This document shows, in pieces, positions 18,696 through 33,000 of a DNA stretch of 64,000 nucleotides. Every line of letters starts with the position of its first letter. Position 1 is the first letter of the stretch. Location: contig NC_061115.1 of assembly GCF_002878395.1 (NCBI RefSeq), positions 218,821,886 through 218,885,885 of the forward strand, in the 5' to 3' direction. Made by a program: the position numbers and the translations under genes. The stretch is from Capsicum annuum (taxonomy: Eukaryota; Streptophyta; Magnoliopsida; Solanales; Solanaceae). The notes under the pieces are model-generated. The model saw only the letters and a list, made by a program, of their open reading frames with translations, was not told the DNA's origin and did no database searches.

Positions 18696-21600
18696 AACAG
18701 CCCCGCCCACACAAATGGGCAAACCTAGGCCGTTCCCCAGCCTCACTGGCACACCCAGGTCAATTTTTGGCCCACGCCACCCCCGGAACTGTGGGCTATA
18801 ACACACCGATTTGGCCTCAAAATGCCCCGTTCGCGTTGTTTCGCCCGTTTGAACAACCAAATGGCCCTGCCCACACAAACGGGTAACACTAGGACGCTCC
18901 CCAGCCTCCCTGGCATGCCCATGTCAATTTTTGGCCCACAAAAACCCCAAACTCGGGGCCCGCCCCTATAACCGTAGGATATAGCACATCGATTTTGCCC
19001 CAAAATGCCCCGTTCGCGTTGTTTTGCCTGTTTGACCAACCAAATGGCCCCGCCCACACAAACGGGCAACACTACGACGCTCCCAGCCTCCTTGGCACAA
19101 CCAGGTCAATTTTTGGCCTACGACACCCCCAGATCCCAGGCTCACCCCCAGAATCGTGGGCTAGAGCATACCGATTTGGCCCCTAAATGCCCCGTTTGAG
19201 CCGTTTTGTTCGTTTGACCAACCAAATGGCCCCGCCCACACAAACGAGCAACACTAGGACACTCCCTAACCTCCCTGGCACGCCCAGGTTGATTTTTAAC
19301 CCACGACACCACCGGACCCCAGGCTCACCCCCGGAACCGTATGCTATAGCACATCAATTTAGCTCCAAAATGTTTGATTCACATTGTTTCGCTCATTTGA
19401 CCAACCAAATAGCCCCGCCCACATAAACGGGTAATTCTAGGACGTTCCCCAGTCTCACTGGCATGCCCAGGTCAATTTTTGGCCCACGGCACCCCCGGAC
19501 CCTAGGACCACTCTCGGAACCGTGGGCTATAGCACACGAATTTAGCCCCAAAATGCCCCGTTCGCGCTATTTCGCCTTTTTGACCAGCCAAATGGCCCCG
19601 CCAACATAAATGGGTAATACTAGGACTCTCCCCATCCTCTATGACATGCCCAAGTCAATTTTTGGCCCACGGTACCCCCAGATCCCGGGCCCACCCCGAA
19701 ACTGTAGGTTGTAGCACACTGAGTTTGCCCAAAAATGCCCTTTTCGCGCTGTTTAGCCCGTTTGACCAACCAAATGGCCCCATCCACACAAACGAGATAA
19801 CTACGATGCTCTCCAATCTCCCTGACATACCCAGGTCAATTTTTGGCCCACGACACCCCCAAACCCCGGGTCCACCCCCAGAATCGTGGGCTAATGCATA
19901 CTAATTTGTCCCCAAAATGCCCCGTTTACATCGTTTTGCTCGTTTTACCAACCAAATAGCCCCGCCCACATAAATGAGAAACACTAGGATACTCCCCCGC
20001 CTCCCTGGCACGCCCAGGTCATTTTTTGGCCCATGATACCCCCAGAATCGTGGGTTATAACACACCAATTTAGCCCAAAATGCCCCGTTAGTGCCATTTC
20101 GCCCGTTTGACTAACCAAATGGCCCCGCCCACATAAACGGGCTATACTAGGACACTTTTGAGTCTCCCTGGCATGCCCAAGTCAATTTTCAGCCTAGACA
20201 CCCCAAACCCCGGGCCCACCCCCAGAATCGTGGGCTATAGCACACCAACTTGACCCCAAAATATTCCGTTCGTATCGTTTGGCCCATTTGACCAAACAAA
20301 TGGCCTTGCCCACTCAAACGGTCATCACTAGGGCGCTCTTCAGCCTCCCTAACACACCCAGGTCAATTTTTGGCTCACGACACCCTTGGACCCAGGGGCC
20401 ACCCCCTAAACCGTGGGCTATATCACACCGATTTGGCCCCAAAACTTTCCCGTTCGCGTCGTTTTGCCCGTTTGACCATCCAAATGGCCCCGTCCACATA
20501 ATTGGGCCACACTAGTTTGCTCTCCAGCCTCCCTGGCATACCCAGGTTGATTTTCAGCCTATGGCACCCCAGTACCCCAGGACCACCCCCGAAACCATGG
20601 GCTATAACACATCAATTTTTCCTAAAAATGCCCTGTTTGCACCGTATCGCTCGTTTGACCAACCAAATGGACCCGCCCATATAAATGGGCAACACTAGGA
20701 TGATCCCCAGCCTCCCTGACACTCCCAGTTCAATTTTTGGCCTACGGTATCTCTAGACCCCGGGTCCACCCCTAAAATCGTGGGCTAGCACACAGATTTA
20801 GCCCTAAAATGCCCGGTCGTGCCGTTTTGCCCATTTGACCAAAAAATAGCCCCGCCCACACAAACGGGTAATACAAGGATGCTCCCAGACTCCCTGGCAT
20901 GCCCCGATCAATTTTTGATCCACGGTACCCTCGGACCCCAGGCCCACCCTTGGAATCGTGGGGTATAGCACATCTTTTTGGCCCCAAAACACCCTGTTCG
21001 CACTGTTTTCCTATTTGACCAATCAAATGGCCCGTTCACACAAATGGGCAACACTAGGACGCTCCCGAGCCTCCCTGGCATGTCTAGGTTAATTTTTGGC
21101 CCACGACACCCTCGAACCCCGAGCCCACCCCCGAATAAGTAGGCTATAGCACATCGATTTCACCCCAAAATGCCCCGTTCGCGCCGTTTCGCCCGTTTGA
21201 CAAACCAAATGGCCCTGCCCACACAAACGGACAAAACTAGGATGTTTTCTAGCCTCTCTGGCATGCGTAGGTCAATTTTTGGCACACCGCACCACCGAAC
21301 CCCGAGTCCACCCACGGAACAGTGGGCTATAGCACATCGATTTGACCCTTAATTACCCCGTTCGTGCTGTTTTAGCTGTTCGACCAACCAAATGTCCTTG
21401 CTTACAAAAACAAGAAACACTAGGACGTTCCCCATCTTCCCTGCCATTCCCAGGTCAATTTTTGGCCCTCGGCACCCTCGAACCCCGGGCCCACCCTGGA
21501 ACCGTGGGCTATAGCACATCGATTTAGCTCCAAAATGCCCTCTTCACGCCGTTTTGCCCTTTTGACCAACCAAATAGCCCTGCCCATACAAAAGGACAAC

Positions 21601-22446
21601 ACTGGCGTGTTCCCCAGCCTCTCTGGCACGCCCAGGTCAATTTTCGGCCCACGGTACCCCCCCCGGCCCAACCCCGAAACCATGGACTATAGCACAACAA
21701 TTTGGCCTTAAAATTCCCCGTTCGCATCATTTTTCCTGTTTGAGCAACCAACTGGCCCCGCCCACACAAACAGGCAACACTAGGACGCTCCCCAGCATCC
21801 CTGGCATACCCAGGTCGATTTTTGTCGCACGATACCCCCGGACCATGGGGCCACCCACGAAACCATAGGCTATAGCGCATCGATTTGGCCCAAAAATGCC
21901 TTGTTAGGGTCGTTTTGCCCGTTTGACCAACCAAATGGCCCCGCCAACACAAACGGGCAATACTAGGATACTCCCCATCCTTCCTGGTATGCCCAGATCT
22001 TTTTTTAGCCCACAAATTTCTTGGACCCCGGGCCCACCCATAGAATCGTGGGCTATAGCAAATCGAATTGGCCCTAAAATGTCCCGTTCGCATTGTTTTG
22101 CTCGTTTGACCAACAAATGACCCTGCCAAAAAAAATGGGAACACTAGAACACTCTCAGCCCCCCTGGCACGCCCAGATCAATTTTTGGCCCACGACACTC
22201 CCAGACCTCGGGCTCACCCCTGGAACAGTGGGTTATAGCACACCGATTTGGCCCCAAAATTCCCTGTTTGCTCCGTTTGACAAACCGAATAGCCCCGCCC
22301 ACACAAAGGGACAACACTAGGATGCTTTCTTTCCTCCCTGGCATGCCTATATTAATTTTTTGCCCACAACACGCCCGGACCCCGGGCTCACCCCTAAAAC
22401 CGCGGGCTATAGCACACCGATTTAGCTCGAAAATGCTCCGTTCGTG
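18696..22446 (+). repeat. Satellite array, subfamily A2
   Basis: About 20 head-to-tail monomers of about 182 bp. They share CCGCCCACACAAACGGGC with A1 but differ consistently: GACCAACCAAATGGCC for GACCACCCAAATGGCC, CACTAGGACGCTCCCC, and CCCACGACACCCCCGGACC for CCCACAGCACGCCCGGACC. The last monomers (about 22.2-22.4 kb) regain CACAACACGCCCGG, a transition to B. Confidence 0.93.
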
Positions 22447-22749
22447 CGGTTTCGCCCGTTTTTCCACCCAAATAGCCATGAAAATTTAAACGGACCACAT
22501 TGGGACGATTCCCAACCTCCCTGCCACGCCCCGGTCAATTTTCAGCCCACAGCATGCTCGTACCCTGGGACCACCTCTAAATCGTGGGCTATAGCACACC
22601 GATTTGGCCCAAAAATGCCTTGTTAGCATCGTTTCACCCATTTGTCCTCCCAAATGGCCACGAAAATTTAAACGAACAATGCTGGAACGATCCCAACCTC
22701 CCTAGCATGCTCCGATTGATTTTTGGCTCGCAGCTCGCCTGGACCCCAG

Positions 22750-25700
22750 GCCCACTCCTAAAACCGTGGGCTATAGCACACCGATTTGGCTCAAAAATGC
22801 CCCATTCATGCCGTATCGCTAGTTTGTCCACCCAAATGGCCACGAAAATTTAAACGGACCATTCTGGGATGATCCCTAACCTCCCTGGCACACCTCGATG
22901 GATTTTAGGCCCATAACACGCTGGGAACCTGGGCCCACCCCTAAAAATGTGGGCTATAGCACTTCGATTTGGCCTAAAAATACCCCGTTCACTCCGTTTC
23001 GCTCGTTTGTCCACCCAAATTGCTACAAAAATTTAAACGGACCACACTGGGATGATCCCCAACCTCCCTGACATGCCCCAGTTGATTTTTAACCCACAGC
23101 ACGCCTGGAGCCCCGGCCCACCCCAAAACCGTAGGCGAAAGCACACTGATTTTGCCCAAAATGGCCCCGTTCGCGCCAATTTGCTCGTTTGTCCACTCAA
23201 ATTGCCATGAAAATTTAAACGGACCACATTGGGACGATACCAAACTGCCCAGATACGCCCCGATCAATTTTTGGCCCACAGCACGCCTGGAGCCTGGGCC
23301 CAGCCCAAAACTGTAGGCTGTAGGACACCAATTTGGCCCGAAAATTCCCCATTCGGGTAGTTTTGCCTGTTTTTCCACTCAAATGGCCATGAAAAGTTAA
23401 ACGGACCATAGTAGGACGATCCCTAAACTCCCTGGCATGGCCCGATCAATTTTTGACCCACAGCACGCCCAGATTCTGGGCCCACCCCTAATTTAATCAT
23501 GGGCTATAGCACACCGATTTGGCCTAAAAATGCCCCGTTCGTGCCGATTCGCCCATTTGTCCACCCAAATGGTCGCAAAAATTTAAACGGACCGTACTCG
23601 GACTATCCACAACCTCCCTAGCACGCCCCGGTTGATTTTTGGCTCACAACATGCCTGGACCCAGGGATCACCCCAAAACCATGGGCTATACCACATTTAT
23701 TTAGCCTGAAAATGCACCGTTTGCCCCGTTTCGCCGGTTCGTCCACCCAACGGTCCTCAATCATTTAAATGAACCACACTGTGATGATCCCCAACCTCCC
23801 TAACACGCCCTGATTGATTTTCGGCCCACAGCACATCCCGGTACCGGGCCTACCCCCAAAATTGTGGGCTATAGCAAACCGATTTGTCCCAAAAATGCCC
23901 CGTTCGCGCTGTGTTTCCTCTTTGTCCACCCAAATGGCCACGAAAATTAAAATCACCATACTGGGATGATCCCCAACATCCCTGGCATGCTCCGGTCAAT
24001 TTTTGTCCCACAGCATGACCAGACCCAAGGCCCACTGACGAAACCATGGGTTATAGCACATCGATTTAGCTCGAAAATCCCCCGTTCGCGCTATTTCACT
24101 TGTTTGTCCATCCAAATGGCCACGAAAATTTAACGGACCACACTGGGATGCTCCCCAACCTCCATGGCATACCTTGGTCAATTTTCGGCCCTCAACTCGC
24201 CCGTACCCCTGGCCCACCCCCAAAATCGTAGGCTATAGTACATCGATTTGGCCCAAAAATGCCCTGTTCGTGCCGTTTTGCCCTTTTGTCCACCTAAATG
24301 GCCACGAAAATTTAAAAGGACCATACTGGGATGATCTCCAACCTCCCTGGCATGCCACGATCGATTTTTGGCCCACAACACAGCTAGGCCCCGGGCCCAC
24401 CCCTAAAACCGTGGGCTGTAGCACATCGATTTGGCCCGAAAAGGCCCCGTTCGCACCGTTTCGCCCGTTTGTCCACCCAAATAGCCACAAAAATTTAAAT
24501 GAACCACTCTGGGATGATTTCTAACATCCTGGAATGCCCCGATCAATTTTTGGCCTACAACATGCTCGAACCCCGGGCCCACCCCCAAAATCGTGGGCTA
24601 TAGCACACCGATTTTGCCCGAAAATGCCCCATTCGTGCCGTTTTAACTGTTTGTCCACCCAAAAGACCACGAAAATATAAACGGACCATACTAGGACGAT
24701 CCCCAACCTCAATGGCATGCCCCCATCAATTTTTGACCCACATCATGCCCAGATCCCAGGCCCACCCGCAAAATCGTGGGCTATAGAACACCGATTACGC
24801 CTGAAAATGCCCCGTTCGCACCATTTTGCCCGTTTGTCCACCCAAATAGCCAAGAAAATTTAAACGAACCACACTGGGACGATTCCCAACCTCCCTGGCA
24901 CGCTCCAGTCGATTTTCAACCCACAGAATGCCCAAACCCTGGGTCCACCCTCGAAATCGTGGGCTATAGCACGCTGATTTATCCCGAAAGTGCCCCGTTC
25001 GCACCGTTTTGCCTTTTTGTCTTCCTAAATGGCCACGAAAATTTAAACGGACCACACTGGGATGATCCCCAACCTCCTTGGCATGCCTCGATCAATATTC
25101 GATCCACAGCACGCTCGGACCCCAGGCCCACCCCTAAAACTGTAGGCTATAGCACACCGATTTGGCTCGAAAATGCCCCATTCATGCCTTATCGCTCGTT
25201 TGTCCTCCCAAATGGCCACGAAAATTTAAACGGACCACTTTGGGATGATCCCCAACCTTCTTGGCACATCTCGATGGATTTTAGGCCCACAACACGCTGG
25301 GAACCTGGGCCCACCCCTAAAAATGTGGGCTATAGCACTTCGATTTGGCCTGAAATTACCCCGTTCACGCCGTTTCGCTCGTTTGTCCACCCAAATTATC
25401 ACAAAAATTTAAACGGACCACACTGGGATGATCCCCAACCTCCCTGGCATGCCCCAGTTGATTTTTGACCCACAGCACGCCCGGAGCCCAGGCCCACCCC
25501 AAAACTATAGGCGAAAGCACACTGATTTTGCCCAAAATGGCCCCGTTCGCGCCAATTTGCTTGTTTGTCCCCCCAAATAGCCATGAAAATTTAAATGGAC
25601 CACACTGGGACGATACCAAACTGCCCAGATACGCCCCGATCAATTTTTGGCCCATAGCACGCCTGGAGCCCAGGCCCAGCCCAAACTGTAGGCTGTAGCA

Positions 25701-27500
25701 CACCGATTTGGCCCGAAAATTCCCCATTCGGGTAGTTTTGCCTGTTTTTCCACTCAAATAGCCATGAAAAGTTAAACGAACCACAGTAGGACGATCCCTA
25801 AACTCCCTGGCACGGCCCGATCAATTTTTGACCCATATCACGCCCAGATTCTGGGCCCACCCCTAATTTAATCGTGGGCTATAGCACACCGATTTGGCCT
25901 AAAAATGCCCCGTTCGTGCCGTTTCACCCGTTTGTCCACCCAAATGGTCACAAAAATTTAAACGGACCATACTTTTACTATGCACAACCTCCCTAGCACG
26001 CCCCGATTGATTTTTGGCTCACAACATGCCTGGACCCAGGGATCACCCCAAAACCGTGGGCTATATCACATTGATTTAGCTTGAAAATGCACTGTTTGCC
26101 CCATTTCGCTAGTTTGTCCACCCAACGATCCTCAAAAATTTAAACGAACCACACTGGGATGATCCCTAACCTCCCTAACATGCCCCGATTGATTTTTGGC
26201 CCACAGCACATCCGGGTCTCGGGCCTACCCACAAAATCGTGGGCTATAGCGAACCGATTTGTCCCAAAAATTCCCCGTTCGCGCCTTTTCGCCTCTTTGT
26301 CCACCCAAATGGCCACAAAAATTAAAATCACCACACTATGATGATCCCCAACATCCCTGGCACGCTCCGGTCGATTTTTGTCCCACAGCATGACCGGACC
26401 CAAGGCCCACCCACGAAACCATGGGTTATAGCACACCGATTTAGCTCAAAAATGCCCCGTTCCTGCCATTTCACCTGTTTGTCCACCCAAATGGCCACGA
26501 AAATTTAAACGGACCACACTGGGATGCTCCCCAACCTCCCTGGCATACCATGGTCAATTTTCGGCCCTCAACTCGCCCGTACCCCTGGCCCACCCCCAAA
26601 ATCGTAGGCTATAGTACACCGATTTGTCCCAAAAATGTCCTGTTCGAGCCGTTTCGCCCTCTTGTCCATCTAAATGGCCACGAAAATTTAAACGGACCAT
26701 ACTGGGATGATATCCAACCTCCCTAGCATGCCACGGTTGATTTTTATCCCACAACACAGTTGGGCCCCTGGCCCACCCCCAATACCATGGGTTGTAGCAC
26801 ATCGATTTAGCCCGAAAAGGTCCCGTTTGCACCGGTTTGCCCGTTTGTCCACCCAAATAGCCACAAAAATTTAAATGGACCACTCTGGGATGATTCCCAA
26901 CATCCTGGAACGCCCCGATCAATTTTTGGCCTACAGCACGCTCGAACCCCGGACCCACCCCCGAAATCGTGGGCTATAGCACACCGATTTTGCCCGAAAA
27001 TGCCCCGTTCATGCAGTTTTAACTGTCTGTCCACCCAAAAGACCACTAAAATATAAACGGACCTCATTGGGACGATCCCCAACCTCAATGGCATGCCCCC
27101 GTCAATTTTTGACCCAAATCACGCCCAGATCCCAGGCCCACCCGCAAAACCGTGGGCTATAGAACACTGATTACGCCTGAAACTGCCCCGTTCGCGCCGT
27201 TTTGCTCGTTTGTCCACCCAAATAGCCAAAAGAATTTAAACGGACCACACTGGGTCGAACCCCAACCTCCCTGGCACGCCCCAGTCGATTTTCAACCAGC
27301 AGCATGCCCAAACCCCAGGTCCACCCCCGAAATCGTAGGCTATAGCATGCTAATTTATCCCGAAAATGCCCCGTTCATGCCGTTTTACCTTTTTGTCTTC
27401 CCAAATGGCCACAAAAATTTAAACGGGCCACACTGGGACGATCCCCAACCTCCTTGGCACGCCCTGATTAATATTCGATCCACAGCACGCCCAGACCCCA
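22750..27500 (+). repeat. 13-monomer higher-order repeat, two tandem copies (2376 bp period)
   Basis: Rare variants recur at a fixed distance: CTCGATGGATTTTAGGCCC at 22894 and 25270, CCCCTAATTTAATC near 23486 and 25861, CTCAACTCGCCCGTACCCC at 24191 and 26567, and AACCTCAATGGCATGCCCCC near 24703 and 27078. The offsets are 2375-2376 bp, or 13 monomers. Similarity fails before about 22.75 kb and after about 27.5 kb, where a GATTTAGTC insertion variant appears. Confidence 0.88.
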
Positions 27501-27844
27501 GGCCCACCTCCGATTTAGTCATGGACTATAGCACGCTGATTTTACCCGAAAATGCCCTGTTCACGCCGTTTCACCCGTTTGGCCACCCAAATGGGCACGA
27601 AAATTTAAATGGACAATACTGGGACGATCTCCAAACTCCCTGACATGCCCCGATCTATTTTCGACCCATAACACGTTCGGACCCGGTCCTAACCCCAAAA
27701 CAGTAGGCTATAGCATACCTATTTGGCCCGAAAATGCCCCGTTCGTGCCGTTTCAACCGTTTGTCCACCCAAATGGCCACAAAAATTTAAACGGACCATA
27801 CTGGGATGATCCCCAACCTCCCTGGCATGCCCCAGTTGATTTTT

Positions 27845-28480
27845 GGTCCATAGCACGCCTAGACCGCGGGTCCACCCCCTAAACGGTGGGCTATAGCACA
27901 TCTATTTAACCTGAAAACACCCCGTTCGTGCTGTTTCGCACGTTTATTCACCCAAATGGCCACAAAAATTTAAATGGACCACAATGGGACGATCCCTAAC
28001 CTTCCTGGAATACCACAGTCAATTTCTGGCCTACAACATGCCCCGACCCCGAGTCCACCTCCAAAACCATAGGTTATACCACACTGATTTGGCCCAAAAA
28101 TGCCCCGTTCGCACCGTTTCAACCGTTTGTCCACTCAAATAGCCACAAAAATTTTAACAGACCATACTGGGATAGTCCCCAACCTCCTTGGCATGCCCCA
28201 GTTGATTTTTGACCTATAGCACGCCCAAACTGTGGGTCCACCCCCGAAACCGTGGGCTATAACACATCTATTTAACCTGAAAACACCCCATTCACGCTGT
28301 TTCGCCCGTTTATCCACCCAAATGGCCATAAAATTTAAACGGACCACAATGTGACAATCCCTAACCTCCCTGGCACACCGCAGTCAATTTTTAGCCTACA
28401 GCATGCCCGGACCTCGAGTTCACCCTCGAAACCGTGGGTTATACCACACTGATTTGGCCCAAAAATGCCTCGTTTGCATT
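27845..28480 (+). repeat. Dimeric duplication (366 bp period)
   Basis: AACCTGAAAACACCCC at about 27909 recurs at 28275, together with ATAGCACGCC, GGACCACAATG and GGTTATACCACACTGATTTG on either side. This is two monomers of 183 bp duplicated in tandem. Confidence 0.8.
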
Positions 28481-31419
28481 GTTTCGCCTGTTTGTCCACC
28501 CTAATAGACACAAAAATTTAAACAGACCACACTGGGATGATGCCCAACCTCCCTGGCATGCCCCAATCGATTTTTAGCCCACAACACGCTCGGAGCCGAG
28601 GCCCACCCCAAAACCGTGGGCTATAGCGCACCGATTTAACCTAAAAATGCCCTATTCGCATCGTTTCGCCCGTTTGTCTACCCAAATGGCGACGACAATT
28701 TAAACGGACCATACTGGGACGATCTCCAACCTACCTGACACACCTCGATTGATTTTCAGCCTTCAAAATGGCTGGATCCGGTCCCACCCCGAAATCGTGG
28801 GCTATAGCATACCGATTTGGCCCGAAAATGCCCCGTTCAAGCTATTTTGCTCGTTTGTCCACCTAAATGGCCATAAAAATTTAAACGGACCATATTGGGA
28901 TGATCCCCAACCTCCCTGGCATGCCCCGGTCAATTTTCAGCCCATAGCACACCCGAACCGCAGGCCCACCCCAAAACTGTGGGCTATAGCTCACCAAATT
29001 ATCCTAAAAATGCCCCATTCGCATTGTTTCGCCCGTTTGTCCACCCAAATGGCCACGAATATTTAAATAGACCACACTGGGATGATCCCCTACCTCCCTG
29101 GCACGCCTCGATTAATTTTTGGCCCACAGCACGCCAGACCCCGAGCCCACCCTAAAACCATAGGCTATAGCACATCGATTTGGCCCAAAAATGCCCCGTT
29201 AGAGTTGTTTCGCCTGTTTGTCCATCCAAATACCCACACAAGTTTAAAAGGGCCACATTGGGACGATCCCCAACCTTCCTGCCATGCCCCGATTGATTAT
29301 TGGCCCATAACACGCTCGGACCGCGGGACCATTCTCGAAACTGCCGGGAATAGAACACCGATTTTGCCTAAAAATACCTCTGTCGCCCTGTTTTGCCCGT
29401 TTGTCCACCCAAATGGACAAGAAAAGTTAAACGGACCACACTCGTATGATCCCCAATGTCACTGTAATGAAGCGATCAAATTTCGGCCTACATCATGCTC
29501 GGACCCTGGGCCCACCCCTGAAATAGTAGGCTATTGCACATCGATTTAGCCCGAAAATGCCACGTTCGCACCGTTTTGTACGTTTGTCCACCCAAATGGC
29601 CACATAAATTTAAACGGACCACACTAGAATGATCCTCCACCTCCTTGTAAAATCCTAGTTAATTTTCAGCCTACCACATGGCCGAAGCCCGATCCCAACC
29701 CATAACTGTGGGCTATAGCAGATTGAAAATGCACCGTTTGCGTTGTTTCACCCATTTGTCCACCCAAATGGCCACAAAAATTTAAGCAGACCACATTGGG
29801 ATGATCCCCAGCCTCCCTGGCACGCCCCGGTCAATTTTCGGCCCACAGTACGCCCTGACCCCAGGCCTACCCCTAAAACCGTAGGCTATAGCAAACCATT
29901 TGGCCCCAAAATGCCCCATTTTGCCTGTTTCTCCACCCAAATGGACACAAAATTTAAACAGACCACACTGGGATAATTTCCAACCTCCCTGGCACGCCCC
30001 AGTCGATTTTCAGCCTACTACGAGCTCGGACCCTAAGCCCACCCTCGAGACCGTGGGCTATAGAACATCAATTTTGCCTTAAAATGCCCCATTCGCGTTG
30101 TTTTGCCCATTTGTCTACCCTAATGGCCACGAAAAATTTAAGAGAACCATACTTGGACGATCCCCAACCTCCTTGGCATGCCCCGATTATTTTTTGGCCC
30201 ACAGCACACCCGGACCCTGGGCCCACTCCCTAAACCGTGGGCTAAAGCAAACTAATATGGCCCAAAAATGCCCCGTTCGCGCTGTTACGCCCGTTTGTTC
30301 ACCCAAATGGCCACGAAAGTTTAAACGGACCACACTAGGATGATCCCCAACCTCCCTGGCATGTCCCGGTCGATTTTTGCCCCATAGAACGCTTAGACCC
30401 TAGGCCCACCCCCAAAACCATGGGTTATGGCACACTGATTTGGTTTGAAAATGCCCCATTCGTGTCGTTTCGCCCGTTTGTCCACCCAAATGGCCACGAA
30501 AATTTAAATAGACCATATTAGGACGATCCCCAACCTTCTTGGTGTGCACTGATCGATTTTTAGCCCACAACACGCCCAGACCCCGGGCCTACCCCCCAAA
30601 ATCGTGGGTTATATAGCACATCGATTTTTCCCAAAAATGCTCCGTTCGCGCCGTTTTGCCCATTTGTCCACCCAAATGGCCACGAAAATTTAAACAACCA
30701 CACTAGGACGATACCCAATATCCCTGGCATGCCCCGATTGATTTTCAGCCCATAGCATTTCCGAACCTCGAGCCTTCCTATGAAATCGTTGGCAATAGTA
30801 CATTGATTTAGCTCAAAAATGCCCCGTTCGCATCGTTTCGCCCGTTTGTCCACCCAAATGGCCATAAAGATTTAAACGGACCACACTGGGATGATTTTCA
30901 ACCTCCATGGCATGCCCTGGTCAATTTTCGGCCCACAACATACCTGTATCCCAAGCCCACCCCCAAAATCGTGGGCTATTGCACACCGATTTGGCCCAAA
31001 AATACCCCATTCGCATTGTTTCTCCCGTTTGACCACCCAAATTGCCACGAAAATTTAAAAGGACCATACTGGGATGATATCCAACCTCCCTGACATGCGC
31101 TGGTTGATTTTTTGCTCATAGTACACCCGAAGCCCGGGCTCACCCCCGAAACTGTGGACTATATAGCTCACCGATTTGGCTCGAAAATGCCCCGTTCGCA
31201 CCATTTTACTTGTTTGTCTACCCAAATAGCCACAAAAATTTAAATGGACCACACTGGAATGATCCCCAACCTCCCTGGCATTCCCCGGTGAATTTTCATC
31301 CCATAGCACGCCCGGACCTTGGGCCCATCCCTAAAATCGTGGGCTACCGATTTGGCCTAAAAATGCCCTGTTCATGCCGTTTCACCCGTTTGTCCACCCA
31401 AATGGCCACGAAAATTTAA

Positions 31420-33000
31420 ATGGACCATACTTGGATGATCTCCAAGCACCCTGGCGCGCCCCAATCGATTTTAGGCCCATAACATGCCTGGATCCCGGGC
31501 ACTCCCCTAATTTAACCGCGGGCTATAGCACACCAACTTGGCTCGAAAATTCCCCGTTCGCACCATTTTGCCCATTTGGCCACCCAAATGGCTACAAAAA
31601 TTTAAATGGACCATATTGGGACGATCCCCAACCTCCCTGACATGCCTCGATCGATTTTCGGCCCATAGAACGCCCCCTGGCCCATCCCCGAAACTGTGGA
31701 CTATAGTACACCAATTTGGCCCGAAAATGCCCCATTCGCGCCGTTTTACCCATTTTCCACCCAAATAGCCACAAAAATTTAAATATATCACACTGGGACG
31801 ATCCCCAATCTTCCTGACATGCCCCGATCGATTTTCAACCCATAGCACGCCCGAACCCTGGGGCCATCCCCAAAACCGTGGGTTATAGCTCACCGCTTTG
31901 GCTCAAAAATGCCCCGTTTGCATTGTTTCGCCCATTTGTCCACGCAAATAGCCACAAAAATTTAAACGGACCATACTGGGATGATCCCCAAGCTCCATGT
32001 CACGCCCCGATCAATTTAAGGCCAACAACATGCCCGGACCCCAGGCCCACCCCTGATTTAACCCTGGGCTATAACACGCCGATTTGGCCCTTAAATGCCT
32101 CGTTCTTGCCATTTCGTCCGTTTGACCACCCAAATGGGCACAAAAATTTAAATGGACCATATTGGGATGATTCTCAACCTCCCTGGGATGCCCCGATCGA
32201 TTTTTTGTCCAAAGCACGCCCCTAGGGCCATCCCCAAAACCGTGGGCAATAATACACCAATTTGGCCTGAAAATGTCCCGTTCGCGCCGTTTTGCCCATT
32301 TGTCCACCCTAATGGCCACTAAAATTTAAACGGACCACACTGAGATGATCCCCAAACTTCTTGACATGCCCCGAAAGATTTTCGTCCCACAGAATGCCTA
32401 GATCCCGGGCCCACCCCAAAACCGTGGGCTATAGCACACCAATTTGGCCCGAAAATACCTTGTTCGCGCCGTTTGACCCATTTGTCCTCCCAAATGGCCA
32501 CAAAAATTTAAACGGACCATACTGGGATGATCTTCAAGCTCCCTGGCATGCCCTGATCGATTTTAGGCCCACAACACTCCCGTACCCCAGGCCCACCCCT
32601 GATTTAATCGTGGGCTATAGCACATCAATTTGGCTCGAAAATGCCCCGTTCGCGCCATTTCATCCGTTTGGCCACCCAACTGGCCACAAAAATTTAAATG
32701 TACCATATTGGGACGATCCCCAACCTCCCTGACATGCCCCGGTCGATTTTCAGCCCATAGCACACCCCAGGCCCATCCCCAAAACTGTGGCCTATAGTAC
32801 ACCGATTTGGATTGAAAATGCCTCATTCGCGCCATTTTACCCGTGTTTCCACCCAAATAGCCACAAAAATTTAAATGGACCACACTGGGACAATCCCAAA
32901 CCTCCCTAGCATGCCCCCATCGATTTTCAAATCATAGAACGCCCGGACCCTCGAACCATCCCAAAAACCGTGGGCTATGGCACACCGATTTGGCCCGAAA
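31420..33000 (+). repeat. Trimeric higher-order repeat, three copies (546 bp period)
   Basis: The variant CCAAGC(A/T)CC, followed by ATTTTAGGCC-like sequence and then CCCCTGATTTAA, starts at 31444, 31990 and 32536, exactly 546 bp apart. The third monomer in each copy carries a shortened segment in which most of GGACCCCGGG is missing (for example AACGCCCCCTGGCCCATCC near 31670). A related trimer lies at about 60380-60650. Confidence 0.85.
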
